DNA of 64,000 nucleotides from Pseudomonas brenneri (lineage in GTDB: Bacteria; Pseudomonadota; Gammaproteobacteria; Pseudomonadales; Pseudomonadaceae): the NCBI RefSeq assembly GCF_007858285.1, contig NZ_VFIL01000005.1:186001-250000 (forward strand), read 5' to 3'. Both the position numbers and the translations under genes were made by a program. Positions within the stretch are counted from its first letter, which is position 1; the number at the start of each line of letters is the position of its first letter. This document shows positions 1 through 8,566 of the stretch, one piece after another. Under the pieces are notes generated by a model, which was not told where the DNA came from, searched no databases, and saw nothing but the letters and a program-made list of their open reading frames with translations.

Positions 1-306
1 GACCAGGTACAGGCCAAAGGCGATCATCGCGTACATGAGCAAATCGGAAATCGCCCGCCAGGCGTTATTACCCACTTTGAGCAGCAGATCCAGGGCGGTG
101 ATGGCCACGGCAGGGGCAAACTGCTCCTTGACCGGATCGACAATGGTCGGGCTCAACAGCAGCACCGCCATCAGCAACCGCAGCGGTTCGCGCAGCCAGC
201 GCCAGATCCAGCGGGTCAGGCGAAACCACACCAACAGGCAGCCCAAAGCGGCGAAGGCGTAGAGGCCCCAAGCGGTCAGATAGTCGTTCTCGGTCATGGT
301 GTCCAT
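1..306 (-). CDS. Hypothetical membrane protein, C-terminus cut by window edge
   Basis: The reading frame is open from an ATG at 306 to the window edge (102 codons, no stop). The N-terminus is short and polar (MDTMTENDYLTAWG), followed by a hydrophobic stretch at about residues 13-26, an amphipathic Trp/Arg-rich segment, a second hydrophobic stretch at about 43-53 and a third at about 90-102, so it is a polytopic inner-membrane protein. A second in-frame ATG at 297 is equally possible; neither has a strong ribosome binding site. It is divergent from the oligopeptidase B gene, 90 bp away. I do not recognise a functional family. Confidence 0.6.
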   Translation of the reverse strand, partial: MDTMTENDYLTAWGLYAFAALGCLLVWFRLTRWIWRWLREPLRLLMAVLLLSPTIVDPVKEQFAPAVAITALDLLLKVGNNAWRAISDLLMYAMIAFGLYLV

Positions 307-396
307 GGCAAGGTAGGCAAACAGGCCCGTATGATAACGGCTTTTCCGTGCCACGGCTGCAATGCCGTCGGCCCACTGCCAGACAGAGAGTGATCC

Positions 397-2451
397 ATGC
401 CTCCATCGACCCACATCACTGCTGCCCCGATTGCCCGCAGCGCCCCAGGCCAGGACCCGTATGCCTGGTTGCAGGAACGCGACAGCAGCGAGGTGCTCGA
501 CTACCTCAAGGCCGAAAACGCCTGGCAGGAGGCGCAGCTTGAAGATCAAAAAGAGCTGCGCGAAACTCTGTTTCAAGAGATTAAGGGGCGCATCCTCGAA
601 ACCGACCTTTCACTGCCCTCGCCCTGGGGGCCATACCTGTATTACACGCGCACCACCGCCGGTGACGAATACGCACGCCATTACCGCTGCCCACGCCCGG
701 CCGATGACAGCCAGCAGATCGATGAACACGCCGAAGAACTGCTGCTGGACCCCAACGTCCTGGCCAATGGCGGCTTTTTCTCCCTTGGCGCCTTCAGCAT
801 CAGCCCGGACCACAAGCGCCTAGCCTACAGCCTGGACACCAACGGCGAAGAGATCTACACCCTGTACGTGAAGGAATTGTCTTCGGGCAAGGTCAGCGAA
901 CTGGCCTTCGAAGACTGCGACGGCAGCATGACCTGGGCCAACGACAGCCTGACGCTGTTTTTCGGCGAGCTGGACGAGACTCATCGCCCACACAAGCTGT
1001 ATCGCTATCACCTGGACGGTACCACTGCCGAAGAAGTGTTCCACGAGCCCGACGGACGTTTCTTCCTGCATTGCTACCGCTCAAGCTCCGAACGCCAATT
1101 GCTGCTGTCCCTGGGCAGCAAGACCACCAGTGAAATCTGGGCCCTGGACGCCGAGCAGCCGCAACAGGCGTTTGCCTGCCTGGCGCCACGGGTTGAAGGT
1201 CATGAGTACGATGTCGACCACGGCAAGCTGAATGAACAGTGGACCTGGTTTATCCGCAGCAACCGCGACGGCATCAACTTTGCGCTGTTCCAGGCGGCTG
1301 ACAACACCGGCGTGCCCAGCGAAGACCAGTGGCAAAACCTGATCGCCCACGATAACGCGGTGATGCTTGATGGCGTGACCCTCAACGCCCGGGCCATGAC
1401 CCTGAGCCTGCGTATCGGCGGCCTGCCGGTGATCGACGTGCACCCACAAGGCCTGCCGAGCTATCGTGTGGAACTGCCAGACACGGCCTACAGCCTGTAC
1501 GTGCAAAACAGCCTGGAATTCGACAGCGACAAGATCCGCCTGCGCTATGAAGCGCTGAATCGCCCGGCCCAGGTTCGCCAGTTGGAACTGGCCAGCGGCG
1601 TGCAACACGTGCTCAAGGAAACCCCGGTACTGGGCGTATTCAATGCCGACGATTATGTCAGCCAGCGGCTGTGGGCTACCTCGGCCGATGGCACCCAAGT
1701 GCCGATCAGCCTGGTGGTCAGGCGCGACCAGGTGGGCCAGCCAACACCGCTGTACCTGTATGGCTACGGCGCTTACGGCTCAAGCCTCGACCCGTGGTTT
1801 TCCCATGCGCGTCTGAGCCTGCTGGACCGCGGCGTGGCGTTTGCGATTGCCCATGTGCGCGGCGGCGGCGAATTGGGCGAAGCCTGGTACCGCGCCGGCA
1901 AGCAGGAGCACAAACAAAACACCTTCAGCGACTTTATTGCCTGCGCCGAGCACTTGATCGCCCAGGGCCTGACCACCTCAGAGCAGTTGGCCATCAGTGG
2001 TGGCAGCGCCGGTGGGCTGCTGATCGGTGCCGTGCTCAACCAGCGCCCGGAACTGTTCCAGGCGGCGATTGCCGAAGTGCCGTTCGTCGATGTGCTCAAC
2101 ACCATGCTCGACCCGGACCTGCCGTTGACCGTCACCGAATATGACGAATGGGGCAATCCCCAGGAACCCGAGGTGTACGCCCGGATCAAGGCCTATGCGC
2201 CCTACGAAAACGTCAGCGCCCAGGCCTACCCGGCGATGCTGGTGATCGCCGGCTACAACGACAGCCGTGTGCAGTACTGGGAGGCGGCCAAATGGGTGGC
2301 CAAGCTGCGTGCGACCAAGACCGACGACAACTTGCTGCTGCTCAAGACCGAACTGGGGGCCGGCCACGGCGGCATGAGCGGGCGCTACCAGGGCCTGCGT
2401 GACGTAGCCCTGGAATATGCCTTTGTGTTCAAGGCCCTGGGGCTGGTTTAA
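397..2451 (+). CDS. ptrB: Oligopeptidase B (protease II), S9A family
   Basis: The 684-aa product has the size and order of oligopeptidase B: an N-terminal segment and seven-bladed beta-propeller (about residues 70-400), then an alpha/beta-hydrolase domain. The catalytic triad is visible: Ser537 in GGSAGG, Asp622 in GYNDSRV and His657 in GAGHGG. The family cleaves short peptides after Lys or Arg, with the propeller excluding large substrates; the protein is normally cytosolic or periplasmic without a classical signal, and none is seen here. The stop codon (TAA, 2449-2451) overlaps the stop of the convergent downstream gene by two bases, so the two transcripts must overlap. Confidence 0.95.
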   Translation: MPPSTHITAAPIARSAPGQDPYAWLQERDSSEVLDYLKAENAWQEAQLEDQKELRETLFQEIKGRILETDLSLPSPWGPYLYYTRTTAGDEYARHYRCPRPADDSQQIDEHAEELLLDPNVLANGGFFSLGAFSISPDHKRLAYSLDTNGEEIYTLYVKELSSGKVSELAFEDCDGSMTWANDSLTLFFGELDETHRPHKLYRYHLDGTTAEEVFHEPDGRFFLHCYRSSSERQLLLSLGSKTTSEIWALDAEQPQQAFACLAPRVEGHEYDVDHGKLNEQWTWFIRSNRDGINFALFQAADNTGVPSEDQWQNLIAHDNAVMLDGVTLNARAMTLSLRIGGLPVIDVHPQGLPSYRVELPDTAYSLYVQNSLEFDSDKIRLRYEALNRPAQVRQLELASGVQHVLKETPVLGVFNADDYVSQRLWATSADGTQVPISLVVRRDQVGQPTPLYLYGYGAYGSSLDPWFSHARLSLLDRGVAFAIAHVRGGGELGEAWYRAGKQEHKQNTFSDFIACAEHLIAQGLTTSEQLAISGGSAGGLLIGAVLNQRPELFQAAIAEVPFVDVLNTMLDPDLPLTVTEYDEWGNPQEPEVYARIKAYAPYENVSAQAYPAMLVIAGYNDSRVQYWEAAKWVAKLRATKTDDNLLLLKTELGAGHGGMSGRYQGLRDVALEYAFVFKALGLV

Positions 2452-2738
2452 GACCCCGCCGCCGGCGCCTTCGGCTTGCTGTCGTTTTGCTGCAGGCCGG
2501 GCAAGGTCTGGTCCTTCGGCGGCTTGGGCATTTCAATCGGCGGCAACAAAGGCGCCCCAGTCCCTTGTGGCTTGGGTGCCGTCGGCGGTGTGACTTGCGG
2601 ATACGGCGTCGGCGTTGCGGTACCCGGTGCACCCGTGGTGGTCGCCGGTGTGTTCGGCACGGCTTGCAACTCCTGGGCGTGCGCAGCACCCAATGTGAGC
2701 ACACTTCCTACAATGACCGCTAGAATGCTGCACTTCAT
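2448..2738 (-). CDS. Secreted proline-rich protein of unknown function
   Basis: This 96-aa protein starts with a clear Sec signal peptide (MKCSILAVIVGSVLTLGAAHA, cleavage expected after AHA). The mature part is almost entirely Pro, Thr, Ala and Gly with repeated PxP and TP pairs and lacks aromatic residues apart from one Tyr, so it is probably disordered in the periplasm. The ATG at 2738 is preferred because GGAG lies six bases upstream; an in-frame ATG at 2750 would add four residues but destroys this spacing. It is convergent with ptrB and shares stop-codon bases with it. No catalytic motif is visible and no function can be assigned. Confidence 0.75.
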   Translation of the reverse strand: MKCSILAVIVGSVLTLGAAHAQELQAVPNTPATTTGAPGTATPTPYPQVTPPTAPKPQGTGAPLLPPIEMPKPPKDQTLPGLQQNDSKPKAPAAGS

Positions 2739-2819
2739 CGATGGCTCCATGGCCTGACTGTTAACCAGTCCCAAGGCTACTCCCAACCGCGCAAGAATGC
2801 CCTTCCCAATGAGATTTCC

Positions 2820-3506
2820 ATGAAACGTTTCGTGCTGCTCGACACCACTCCGATCCCCGATAACGGCGGCGCCCTGTGCCTGTTCGAGTACGGCGAAGAT
2901 TTTGTGATCAAGATCCAGGGCGGTGACGGCGGGCAATTGATGAACACGCGCATGCACGGTTCCGAAGATGCCCTGGCAGAGATTCCCTGCCGCAAGGTCG
3001 CCGGTCGTCCAGGCTCGCGGGTGTTGATTGGCGGCCTGGGCATGGGTTTTACCCTGGCTTCGGCGCTCAAGCACCTGGGCAAGACGGCCGAAGTGGTAGT
3101 GGCTGAGTTGGTACCTGGCGTAGTGGAATGGAATCGCGGCCCGCTTGGAGAAAAATCCGGCAACCCGTTGCAGGACCCACGCACCGTGATCCGCCTGGAA
3201 GACGTGGCCAAGGTGCTGCAAGCCGAGCCCCTGGGCTTTGATGCGATCATGCTCGACGTCGATAACGGCCCCGAAGGCCTGACACAGAAAGCCAACAGCT
3301 GGCTGTATTCCGCCGGTGGCCTCAGCGCCTGCGCCAAGGCCCTGCGTCCAAAAGGCGTGCTGGCCGTGTGGTCAGCCAGCGCCGACAAGCAGTTCAGCGA
3401 CAAACTGCGCAAGGCCGGCTTCAAGGCCGAGGAAGTGCAAGTCTTCGCCCATGGCAACAAGGGCACCCGGCATACCATCTGGATTGCCGAGAAGCTCAAG
3501 GGCTGA
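2820..3506 (+). CDS. Spermidine-synthase-like SAM-fold protein
   Basis: The 228-aa product resembles the spermine/spermidine synthase superfamily: a glycine-rich nucleotide-binding loop VLIGGLGMGFTLA at about residue 65, an acidic strand end AEVVVAELVPGVV that would bind the ribose, and DAIMLDVDNGPEGL at about 140 corresponding to the catalytic DxxD region. It lacks the N-terminal beta-domain features of true SpeE, so spermidine synthesis should not be assumed. Pseudomonas genomes commonly carry such 'SpeE-like' paralogues of unknown substrate. It is monocistronic, with an HNH nuclease gene starting about 75 bp downstream. Confidence 0.8.
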   Translation: MKRFVLLDTTPIPDNGGALCLFEYGEDFVIKIQGGDGGQLMNTRMHGSEDALAEIPCRKVAGRPGSRVLIGGLGMGFTLASALKHLGKTAEVVVAELVPGVVEWNRGPLGEKSGNPLQDPRTVIRLEDVAKVLQAEPLGFDAIMLDVDNGPEGLTQKANSWLYSAGGLSACAKALRPKGVLAVWSASADKQFSDKLRKAGFKAEEVQVFAHGNKGTRHTIWIAEKLKG

Positions 3507-3581
3507 GGTAAATTGCCAGGCGAGCAGCTAGAATCAACGTCACCCGTGATCTATCCAATAAATAAATGAACAGGAGCCATG

Positions 3582-3956
3582 ATGAGCTCGACCAACCCGC
3601 CCTCCCACACCGCCAAGCTGGACCGTATCCTCGCCGATGCCCAGCGCGACCGGGAAATGGGCTATCGCGACAAAGCCCTGAAAATGTACCCCCACGTGTG
3701 TGGCCGCTGCGCCCGTGAATTCGCCGGCAAGCGCCTGAGCGAACTGACCGTGCACCACCGTAACCACAACCATGACGACAATCCCCAGGACGGCTCCAAC
3801 TGGGAGTTGCTGTGCCTGTACTGCCACGACAACGAACACTCGCGCTATACCGACCAACAGTATTTTGGCGAAGGCTCCACCAGCAGCCCGACCATTGCCA
3901 AAGCCACGCACAACCCGTTTGCCGCGTTGGCCGGGCTGATGAAAAAAGACAGCTAA
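3582..3956 (+). CDS. yajD: YajD-family HNH nuclease
   Basis: The 124-aa product carries a compact HNH module: a first zinc-binding pair CGRC at about residue 40, the HNH core LTVHHRNHNHDDNP at about 62-75 and a second pair CLYCHDNEH at about 87-95. Length and sequence order fit the YajD family, whose physiological DNA substrate is unknown. Two ATGs stand in tandem (3579 and 3582); AGGAG lies five bases before the second, so that one is chosen. A hairpin with a T tract (3981-4000) follows and could end this transcript. Confidence 0.88.
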   Translation: MSSTNPPSHTAKLDRILADAQRDREMGYRDKALKMYPHVCGRCAREFAGKRLSELTVHHRNHNHDDNPQDGSNWELLCLYCHDNEHSRYTDQQYFGEGSTSSPTIAKATHNPFAALAGLMKKDS

Positions 3957-3963
3957 AAGCATG

Positions 3964-4019
3964 AAGCTGCAAGCTACAAGAAAAAGCCGCCCCGCTTTTT
4001 AACTTGCCGCTTGCAGCTT
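3964..4019. repeat. Dispersed inverted repeat (AAGCTGCAAGC family) with embedded terminator-like hairpin
   Basis: AAGCTGCAAGC at 3964-3974 is the exact reverse complement of GCTTGCAGCTT at 4009-4019. Between the arms, AAAAAGC (3981-3987) pairs with GCTTTTT (3994-4000), giving a hairpin that would end in a T run on the + strand. A related imperfect copy occurs at 24664-24734 and a fragment near 33250. The element differs in sequence from the GTAGGAGC-type REPs found elsewhere in the window. Confidence 0.7.
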
Positions 4020-4052
4020 GCCGTTATAATGCTGCCTTTTTAAGGCATCCCC

Positions 4053-4520
4053 GTGGGCAATAAACGCTACAGCTGCATCGGTCTGTACAACCCCAAATCC
4101 CCCGAAAACGTCGGCTCGGTCATGCGCGCCGCCGGCTGCTATGGCGTGGCTTCGGTGTTCTACACCGGTAAACGCTATGAGCGGGCCCGGGACTTTATTA
4201 CCGACACCAAGAAGGTCCACCACGACATCCCGCTGATCGGCATCGACGACCTGAAGAAGATCCTGCCCCTGGGCTGTATCCCGGTCGCCGTGGAGCTGGT
4301 GGACGGTGCCCGACCGCTGCCGGAATACACCCATCCTGATCGTGCGCTGTACATTTTCGGCCCCGAAGACGGCTCCCTCGACAAAGAGATTCGTGACTGG
4401 TGCGAAGATGTGATCTACATCCCGACCACCGGTTGCATGAACCTCGCGGCCACCGTCAATGTGGTGCTCTACGACCGCCTGGCCAAGGGCAATAACACCC
4501 GTTCGGGCCCCAAATACTGA
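4053..4520 (+). CDS. RNA methyltransferase, SpoU/TrmH family
   Basis: The 155-aa product is a minimal SPOUT methyltransferase domain without an RNA-binding extension. All three SpoU motifs are present: NPKSPENVGSVMRAA near the N-terminus, LYIFGPEDGSL at about 106-116 and MNLAATVNVVLYDRL at about 132-146, which form the trefoil knot that binds S-adenosylmethionine. The family 2'-O-methylates ribose in tRNA or rRNA; this size fits TrmL/TrmH-like enzymes but the target nucleotide cannot be read from sequence. Translation starts at a GTG (4053); no in-frame ATG precedes the first motif. Confidence 0.88.
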   Translation: MGNKRYSCIGLYNPKSPENVGSVMRAAGCYGVASVFYTGKRYERARDFITDTKKVHHDIPLIGIDDLKKILPLGCIPVAVELVDGARPLPEYTHPDRALYIFGPEDGSLDKEIRDWCEDVIYIPTTGCMNLAATVNVVLYDRLAKGNNTRSGPKY

Positions 4521-4589
4521 GTTTTCGGGAACATCCGCGACCCGCGCGCAGTCAGTTGCATATCAATGGCCCTTTGTTGGAGACAGACC

Positions 4590-4931
4590 ATGAGCGACAG
4601 CAAACCCCTGAAACCTGTGATTGAATCGACGCCGTTCCAGACCCACCCGACCCAGAACGTGCAAGGCTGGGAGCGCATTGGCTCGCTGGCCGGTGGCGTG
4701 GTGATGATGGGCAAGGGCATTCGCCGAGGTGGCTTTTTCGGCCTGATCCAGGTGGCGATTGGCGGCGTGGCGCTCGCGCGCGGGATCAGCGGCCATAGTT
4801 CGGCCAAGTCGCTGCTGGAAAAAAGCCGCCGGGATATGAACAATGTGCGGACCAAGATCGAACGCGCCGGCGAGGAGTTGAAAAACCTCAAGACCCGCGC
4901 TGAAGTGGCTGCCGAAAAAACCACCCACTGA
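4590..4931 (+). CDS. DUF2892-type (YgaP-like) small membrane protein
   Basis: The 113-aa product has a short polar N-terminus, two hydrophobic segments separated by a glycine/arginine turn (SLAGGVVMMGKGIRRGGFFGLIQVA.. at about residues 32-60), then a charged C-terminal helix rich in Lys, Arg and Glu (about 72-113) that may form a coiled coil. The two-helix hairpin matches the YgaP-like transmembrane domain family. GGAGA lies upstream of the chosen ATG at 4590; longer in-frame starts lack this. Function is unknown; it stands alone between two conserved genes and is followed by a REP pair. Confidence 0.7.
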   Translation: MSDSKPLKPVIESTPFQTHPTQNVQGWERIGSLAGGVVMMGKGIRRGGFFGLIQVAIGGVALARGISGHSSAKSLLEKSRRDMNNVRTKIERAGEELKNLKTRAEVAAEKTTH

Positions 4932-4945
4932 CATCCAATCAAACT

Positions 4946-5030
4946 GTAGGAGCTGGCTTGCCAGCGATGCAGGCACCTCGGTCCATCAGGCACACCGAGG
5001 TGATGCTATCGCTGGCAAGCCAGCTCCTAC
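4946..5030. repeat. Paired REP element (BIME/REPIN-like)
   Basis: Two inverted REP units, GTAGGAGCTGGCTTGCCAGC at 4946-4965 and its complement ending GCTCCTAC at 5030, flank an internal inverted pair CACCTCGGT / ACCGAGGTG. Each REP also folds on itself. The element fills the gap between the DUF2892 gene and the convergent peptidase-like gene. Such pairs are spread by RAYT transposases acting in trans; none is encoded in this window. Confidence 0.85.
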
Positions 5031-5044
5031 ACGGGCCTTCTCGG

Positions 5045-6277
5045 TCAGTGCAGCAGCTTGCTGTCGAGTACCACTGACGATTCGCCGATCACGCTTTCAG
5101 CCAACTGCACAAACGCCTTGGTACTGATGCTATCCAAACGCATCAGTGCCTGCGTCAGGTCATCCAGGGAGCGCTTGTTGTGGGTTTTCAGGCGAATTTC
5201 GCGATCCAGTTCCTGCAACACCACCACCGCCCGCGCCACCGTGGCACCGCTGACGTGCTCGCCGCGCAAGGTCGTCACGCCTTTGCCGTCCTTGCTCAAG
5301 CGCGCCTGTATCGCCACATAACGCTCATCGCTGATACCGCCTGCGCGCCGCAATAACTCGATAGCGTAATACTCCGAAAGGCCTTCGCTGATCCAGTCAC
5401 TGCCTTGATGGTCATTGAACCGGCCAATGGCCTGCACCACCTCGCGGATCAACGGGCTGCTGCCATTTTCGCTGACCAGCGGCGTACGGCTATTGAGATA
5501 GATCGAATCGCGTCCGGAGAACACGCCACGGCGCATCGGGTCGCTGGCACCCACCACCAGCAACTTGGCCGGGTGCCGGGGGAACGCCGCTTGTACCTGG
5601 GGCCAGACGAACGTCAGCAACGTCAGCACATCCATGCGGCGCATGGCCTGGCCCTTGGGCGAGGTCACGGTGATTTCGGTTTCGCCCAGGCGCACCCTGC
5701 GGCTGCCCAGGTTACCGGCGAGCATCCAGCCGGTGGGACGGTCGAACAGGCGGGACACATTGTCGATGCGGAATTTGTGCTTGCCGATGCGCGGCCAGGG
5801 GGTCTCGACACTTTTCCAGCCCGCCGGCAGCTCAAAGGTCAGCCGCGACACCAGCTCCACACCGTCCTGCTGGTCAAGACGCGCCGCAGGCACCAGGTCT
5901 TCACCACGAAACAGCGCCCAACCGGGCGTCATGCGTGACTCGTAGATGCCGGCCTTGCGCGCATGGCTCAGGCGCACGCGGTAGGTCAGGCTGGCCTTGT
6001 CGGCGCCCGGCTGCCACAGGCCACGACTGGCCCCCGCGTCAGGCCTGACCTGCCACTGGCCGTCGGCCTTGAAATCGCTGTAGTCACCGTCGCGGCCCAA
6101 GTCGAAGTCCAGGCTGCGCACCGCCGAGCCCTGGGACAGGCTTAAACGGACTTCGGCCTGATCGCTCTGGGGCAAGAGTTTGACGTGATAATCGAGGTCG
6201 ACTTTTTTCGCCGACCACGCCGCCGCGCTCAACCCCAACAACAGCAGACTCACCGCCAGCTTGGCTTGGACCGTCAT
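5045..6277 (-). CDS. Periplasmic M61/M1-like protein with degenerate active site
   Basis: The 410-aa product has a signal peptide (VSLLLLGLSAAAWSA, cleavage near residue 22), an N-terminal beta-rich half and a C-terminal helical domain. The segment SDWISEGLSEYYAIELLRRAGG (about 293-314) matches the third zinc-ligand region of gluzincins (W..EG...YY), but the upstream HExxH is replaced by R278-E-V-V-Q282, so both zinc histidines are missing. It is therefore probably a non-catalytic relative, perhaps binding peptides or polysaccharide in the periplasm. AAGGAG sits before the ATG at 6277. It lies 12 bp downstream of the YcgN-family gene on the same strand and is probably co-transcribed with it. 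Confidence 0.75.
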   Translation of the reverse strand: MTVQAKLAVSLLLLGLSAAAWSAKKVDLDYHVKLLPQSDQAEVRLSLSQGSAVRSLDFDLGRDGDYSDFKADGQWQVRPDAGASRGLWQPGADKASLTYRVRLSHARKAGIYESRMTPGWALFRGEDLVPAARLDQQDGVELVSRLTFELPAGWKSVETPWPRIGKHKFRIDNVSRLFDRPTGWMLAGNLGSRRVRLGETEITVTSPKGQAMRRMDVLTLLTFVWPQVQAAFPRHPAKLLVVGASDPMRRGVFSGRDSIYLNSRTPLVSENGSSPLIREVVQAIGRFNDHQGSDWISEGLSEYYAIELLRRAGGISDERYVAIQARLSKDGKGVTTLRGEHVSGATVARAVVVLQELDREIRLKTHNKRSLDDLTQALMRLDSISTKAFVQLAESVIGESSVVLDSKLLH

Positions 6278-6289
6278 ACGCTCTCCTTT

Positions 6290-6739
6290 TCAGCCTGCGC
6301 GGAAAATCAGGTAATCCTCCCAATCGTCCTCGGGCACGCTGCCTTCGCTGAGCATGCGTCCGGACTGGGAAATGCGTTCGTGGTGCACGGCATCGCGGTC
6401 ACCGCAAACCAGGTGGTGCCAGAGCGGCAAGTCCTTGCGCTCACTCACCAGGCGATAGCCGCAAGTCGGCGGCAGCCATTTGAACTGATCGGCCTGGCCC
6501 GGCGTGAGCTGGATGCAATCAGGTACCGAGTCGCGACGGTTAGGATAGTCGGTGCACTGGCAGGTGTTCAGGTCCAGCAGTTTGCAGGCGATACGCGTGT
6601 AATAGACGCTGTTGTCGTCTTCGTCTTCGAGCTTTTGCAGGCAGCACAGGCCACAGCCGTCGCACAGCGACTCCCATTCCTCCTGGTCGAGGTGCTCAAG
6701 GGTTTTGCGTATCCAGAAAGGTTCGACTTTGGCGGCCAT
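6290..6739 (-). CDS. ycgN: YcgN-family cysteine-cluster protein (UPF0260)
   Basis: The 149-aa product carries the family's N-terminal cluster CDGCGLCC at about residues 27-34, further cysteines in [11 protein letters not shown] and a C-terminal part rich in Trp and acidic residues ([10 protein letters not shown]). The clustered cysteines suggest a bound metal (Zn or Fe-S), but the biochemical role of the family is not established. Length matches the family. The gene is divergent from the nitroreductase at 6892 and precedes the peptidase-like gene by 12 bp. Confidence 0.85.
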   Translation of the reverse strand: MAAKVEPFWIRKTLEHLDQEEWESLCDGCGLCCLQKLEDEDDNSVYYTRIACKLLDLNTCQCTDYPNRRDSVPDCIQLTPGQADQFKWLPPTCGYRLVSERKDLPLWHHLVCGDRDAVHHERISQSGRMLSEGSVPEDDWEDYLIFRAG

Positions 6740-6891
6740 GGCTCTACATCAGTTTCGGTAGGTGAAAAGGCCGCCAGTCTAGTGCCCAAGCCCCCTGGGG
6801 CCAAGCGCTTACGACTGCCGGTAGGGCAAGACTTGTCAGGCGCGCAGTGGCGAAGTAGCTTTGAAGGCCGTTTTTTCTCCAGGATCCGCTG

Positions 6892-7485
6892 ATGAGCACT
6901 GAGCCACGTATTGCCGATTATCCGATCCACCCGCAGTTCACCGAGCGCTGGTCGCCGCGTGCGTTTACTGGCGAGAGCATCCCGGTGGAAACCCTGCTGA
7001 GCTTCTTCGAAGCCGCGCGCTGGGCGCCTTCGGCCTATAACTCGCAGCCATGGCGCTTTCTCTACGCGCGTCGCGATACACCAGACTGGGAACGTTTCCT
7101 GGGTTTGCTCAACGAATTCAACCGGAGCTGGGCGCAGCATGCATCGGCACTGGTCATCGTGGTCTCGAAAACCGATTTCGCGGTACCGGGCGCCAGCGAA
7201 GAAACTCCAGCGCTGTGGCACACCTTTGACACCGGTTCGGCCTGGGGCCACCTGGCGCTGCAAGCCAGCATCAGCGGCTGGCACACCCATGGCATGGCCG
7301 GTTTCGATCAGGAACTGACCCGCAAGGAGCTGAAAATTCCCGAGGGTTATGCGCTGCATGCGGCGGTCGCCGTGGGCAAGCTGGGGGACAAGGCCACCCT
7401 GGCCGACTACCTGCAAGCCCGGGAAGCCCCAAGCCCGCGCCGCCCGTTGAGCGAGTTGGTAGCGGCAGGTGATTTCAGCCTGTAA
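6892..7485 (+). CDS. Nitroreductase-family FMN oxidoreductase
   Basis: The 197-aa product has the nitroreductase fold signature: FTERWSPRAFTGESI near the N-terminus (the RxSxRxF FMN phosphate-binding motif), AARWAPSAYNSQPWRF at about 42-57 (flavin contacts and dimer interface) and GYALHAAVAVGKLGDK at about 160-175. The family uses NAD(P)H and FMN to reduce nitro compounds, quinones or enones; the natural substrate here cannot be deduced. AGGA stands upstream of the ATG. It is monocistronic and followed at once by a REP palindrome. Confidence 0.9.
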   Translation: MSTEPRIADYPIHPQFTERWSPRAFTGESIPVETLLSFFEAARWAPSAYNSQPWRFLYARRDTPDWERFLGLLNEFNRSWAQHASALVIVVSKTDFAVPGASEETPALWHTFDTGSAWGHLALQASISGWHTHGMAGFDQELTRKELKIPEGYALHAAVAVGKLGDKATLADYLQAREAPSPRRPLSELVAAGDFSL

Positions 7486-7490
7486 CACGC

Positions 7491-7519
7491 TGTAGGAGCT
7501 GGCTTGCCGGCTCCTACAG
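7491..7519. repeat. Single REP palindrome
   Basis: TGTAGGAGCTGGCTTGCCGG runs into CTCCTACA, giving an almost perfect short palindrome in the 36 bp between the stop codons of two convergent genes. It could act as a weak bidirectional terminator. Confidence 0.75.
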
Positions 7520-7521
7520 GG

Positions 7522-8454
7522 TCAGTAACCGCGCTCGAAACTCACTTCGCCGCGCAACGCATCCTTGGCCTGATAAGCCCGCAGGTTCTCGACAAACAGC
7601 GCCACCATCAAGCGCGGGCAGGTCGGCGCCGAGCTATGGCCCGTCAACAGCAAGCCCCAGGCGGTCCAGAACGGATGGCGCTGTGGCAGTGGTTCCTGAC
7701 GGCAAACGTCGATCACCGCCCCGGCCAGGTGCCCTTCTTTCAGGGCCTCGACCAGATCGGCATCGACCACCGCCACACCACGCCCAACGTTGATAAACAG
7801 CCCCGTCGGCTTGAACTGCTTGAACAGCGCAGCATCGTACAGATCGTGGGTATTGGGCGTGTTGGGCAGCAGGTTGACTACATAATCCACCTCGCCCACC
7901 AGGCGACCCAGTTGATCCGGCCCGGCCACCTCGATAAACGGGGCCTGCTCCCGGGCTTCGCTGGCAATGCCGTACAACTCCACGCCAAAGGGCAGCAGGA
8001 ACTGCGCCACGCTCTGGCCGATATCACCGGTGCCAACGATCAGCACCTTGCGCCCCGCCAGGCTCTGGCCCATGCGGTTATCCCATTTTCGCTCGACCTG
8101 ACTGACCAGCCGCGCCAGCACTTCACGCTCGTGACCGAGCATGTAGGTGAGCACGTACTCGGCCATCACCTGGCCAAAAATGCCGACCGCGCGGGTGAGC
8201 CGATAATCGCGTGGCAAACCATCGGCCAGCAGCGGCGTGATGCCGGCCCAGGTCGATTGCAGCCACTGCGGGTGGTGGCCCTGGCGCAGCAGGGTTGCCA
8301 GCAGGTCCGGCTGGCCCAGCCACACCGGGCAATCGGCGGCCAGGCGCGACAGTTCGGCCGAGTCGCCACTGGTCAGGACTTCAAGATCCGGCGCCGCTTC
8401 GCGCAGCAGCCGGGCATACAGCGGGTGGTCCTGTTCTGCAATCAGAACGCGCAT
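7522..8454 (-). CDS. D-isomer-specific 2-hydroxyacid dehydrogenase
   Basis: The 310-aa product has the two-domain layout of this family. The NAD(P)-binding motif GTGDIGQSVA is at about residues 141-150, the substrate arginine lies in INVGRG (about 221-226), the acidic helper in DVCRQEPLP and the catalytic His in TGHSSAP (about 272-278). It is closest in layout to GhrA-type glyoxylate/hydroxypyruvate reductases, but the TGHSSAP motif and length fit several subfamilies. The gene is convergent with the nitroreductase across a REP element and stands alone. Confidence 0.88.
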   Translation of the reverse strand: MRVLIAEQDHPLYARLLREAAPDLEVLTSGDSAELSRLAADCPVWLGQPDLLATLLRQGHHPQWLQSTWAGITPLLADGLPRDYRLTRAVGIFGQVMAEYVLTYMLGHEREVLARLVSQVERKWDNRMGQSLAGRKVLIVGTGDIGQSVAQFLLPFGVELYGIASEAREQAPFIEVAGPDQLGRLVGEVDYVVNLLPNTPNTHDLYDAALFKQFKPTGLFINVGRGVAVVDADLVEALKEGHLAGAVIDVCRQEPLPQRHPFWTAWGLLLTGHSSAPTCPRLMVALFVENLRAYQAKDALRGEVSFERGY

Positions 8455-8566
8455 GGTTCAAACCTTTCAAAAACAGTGCAGGCGGCCGCCGGCAGCAAAC
8501 TACTGCTGAACTCGGGGCTCGCCAGGTCATTCGATTCAAACGTATCCCGAACGGGGCACGGGTCGA

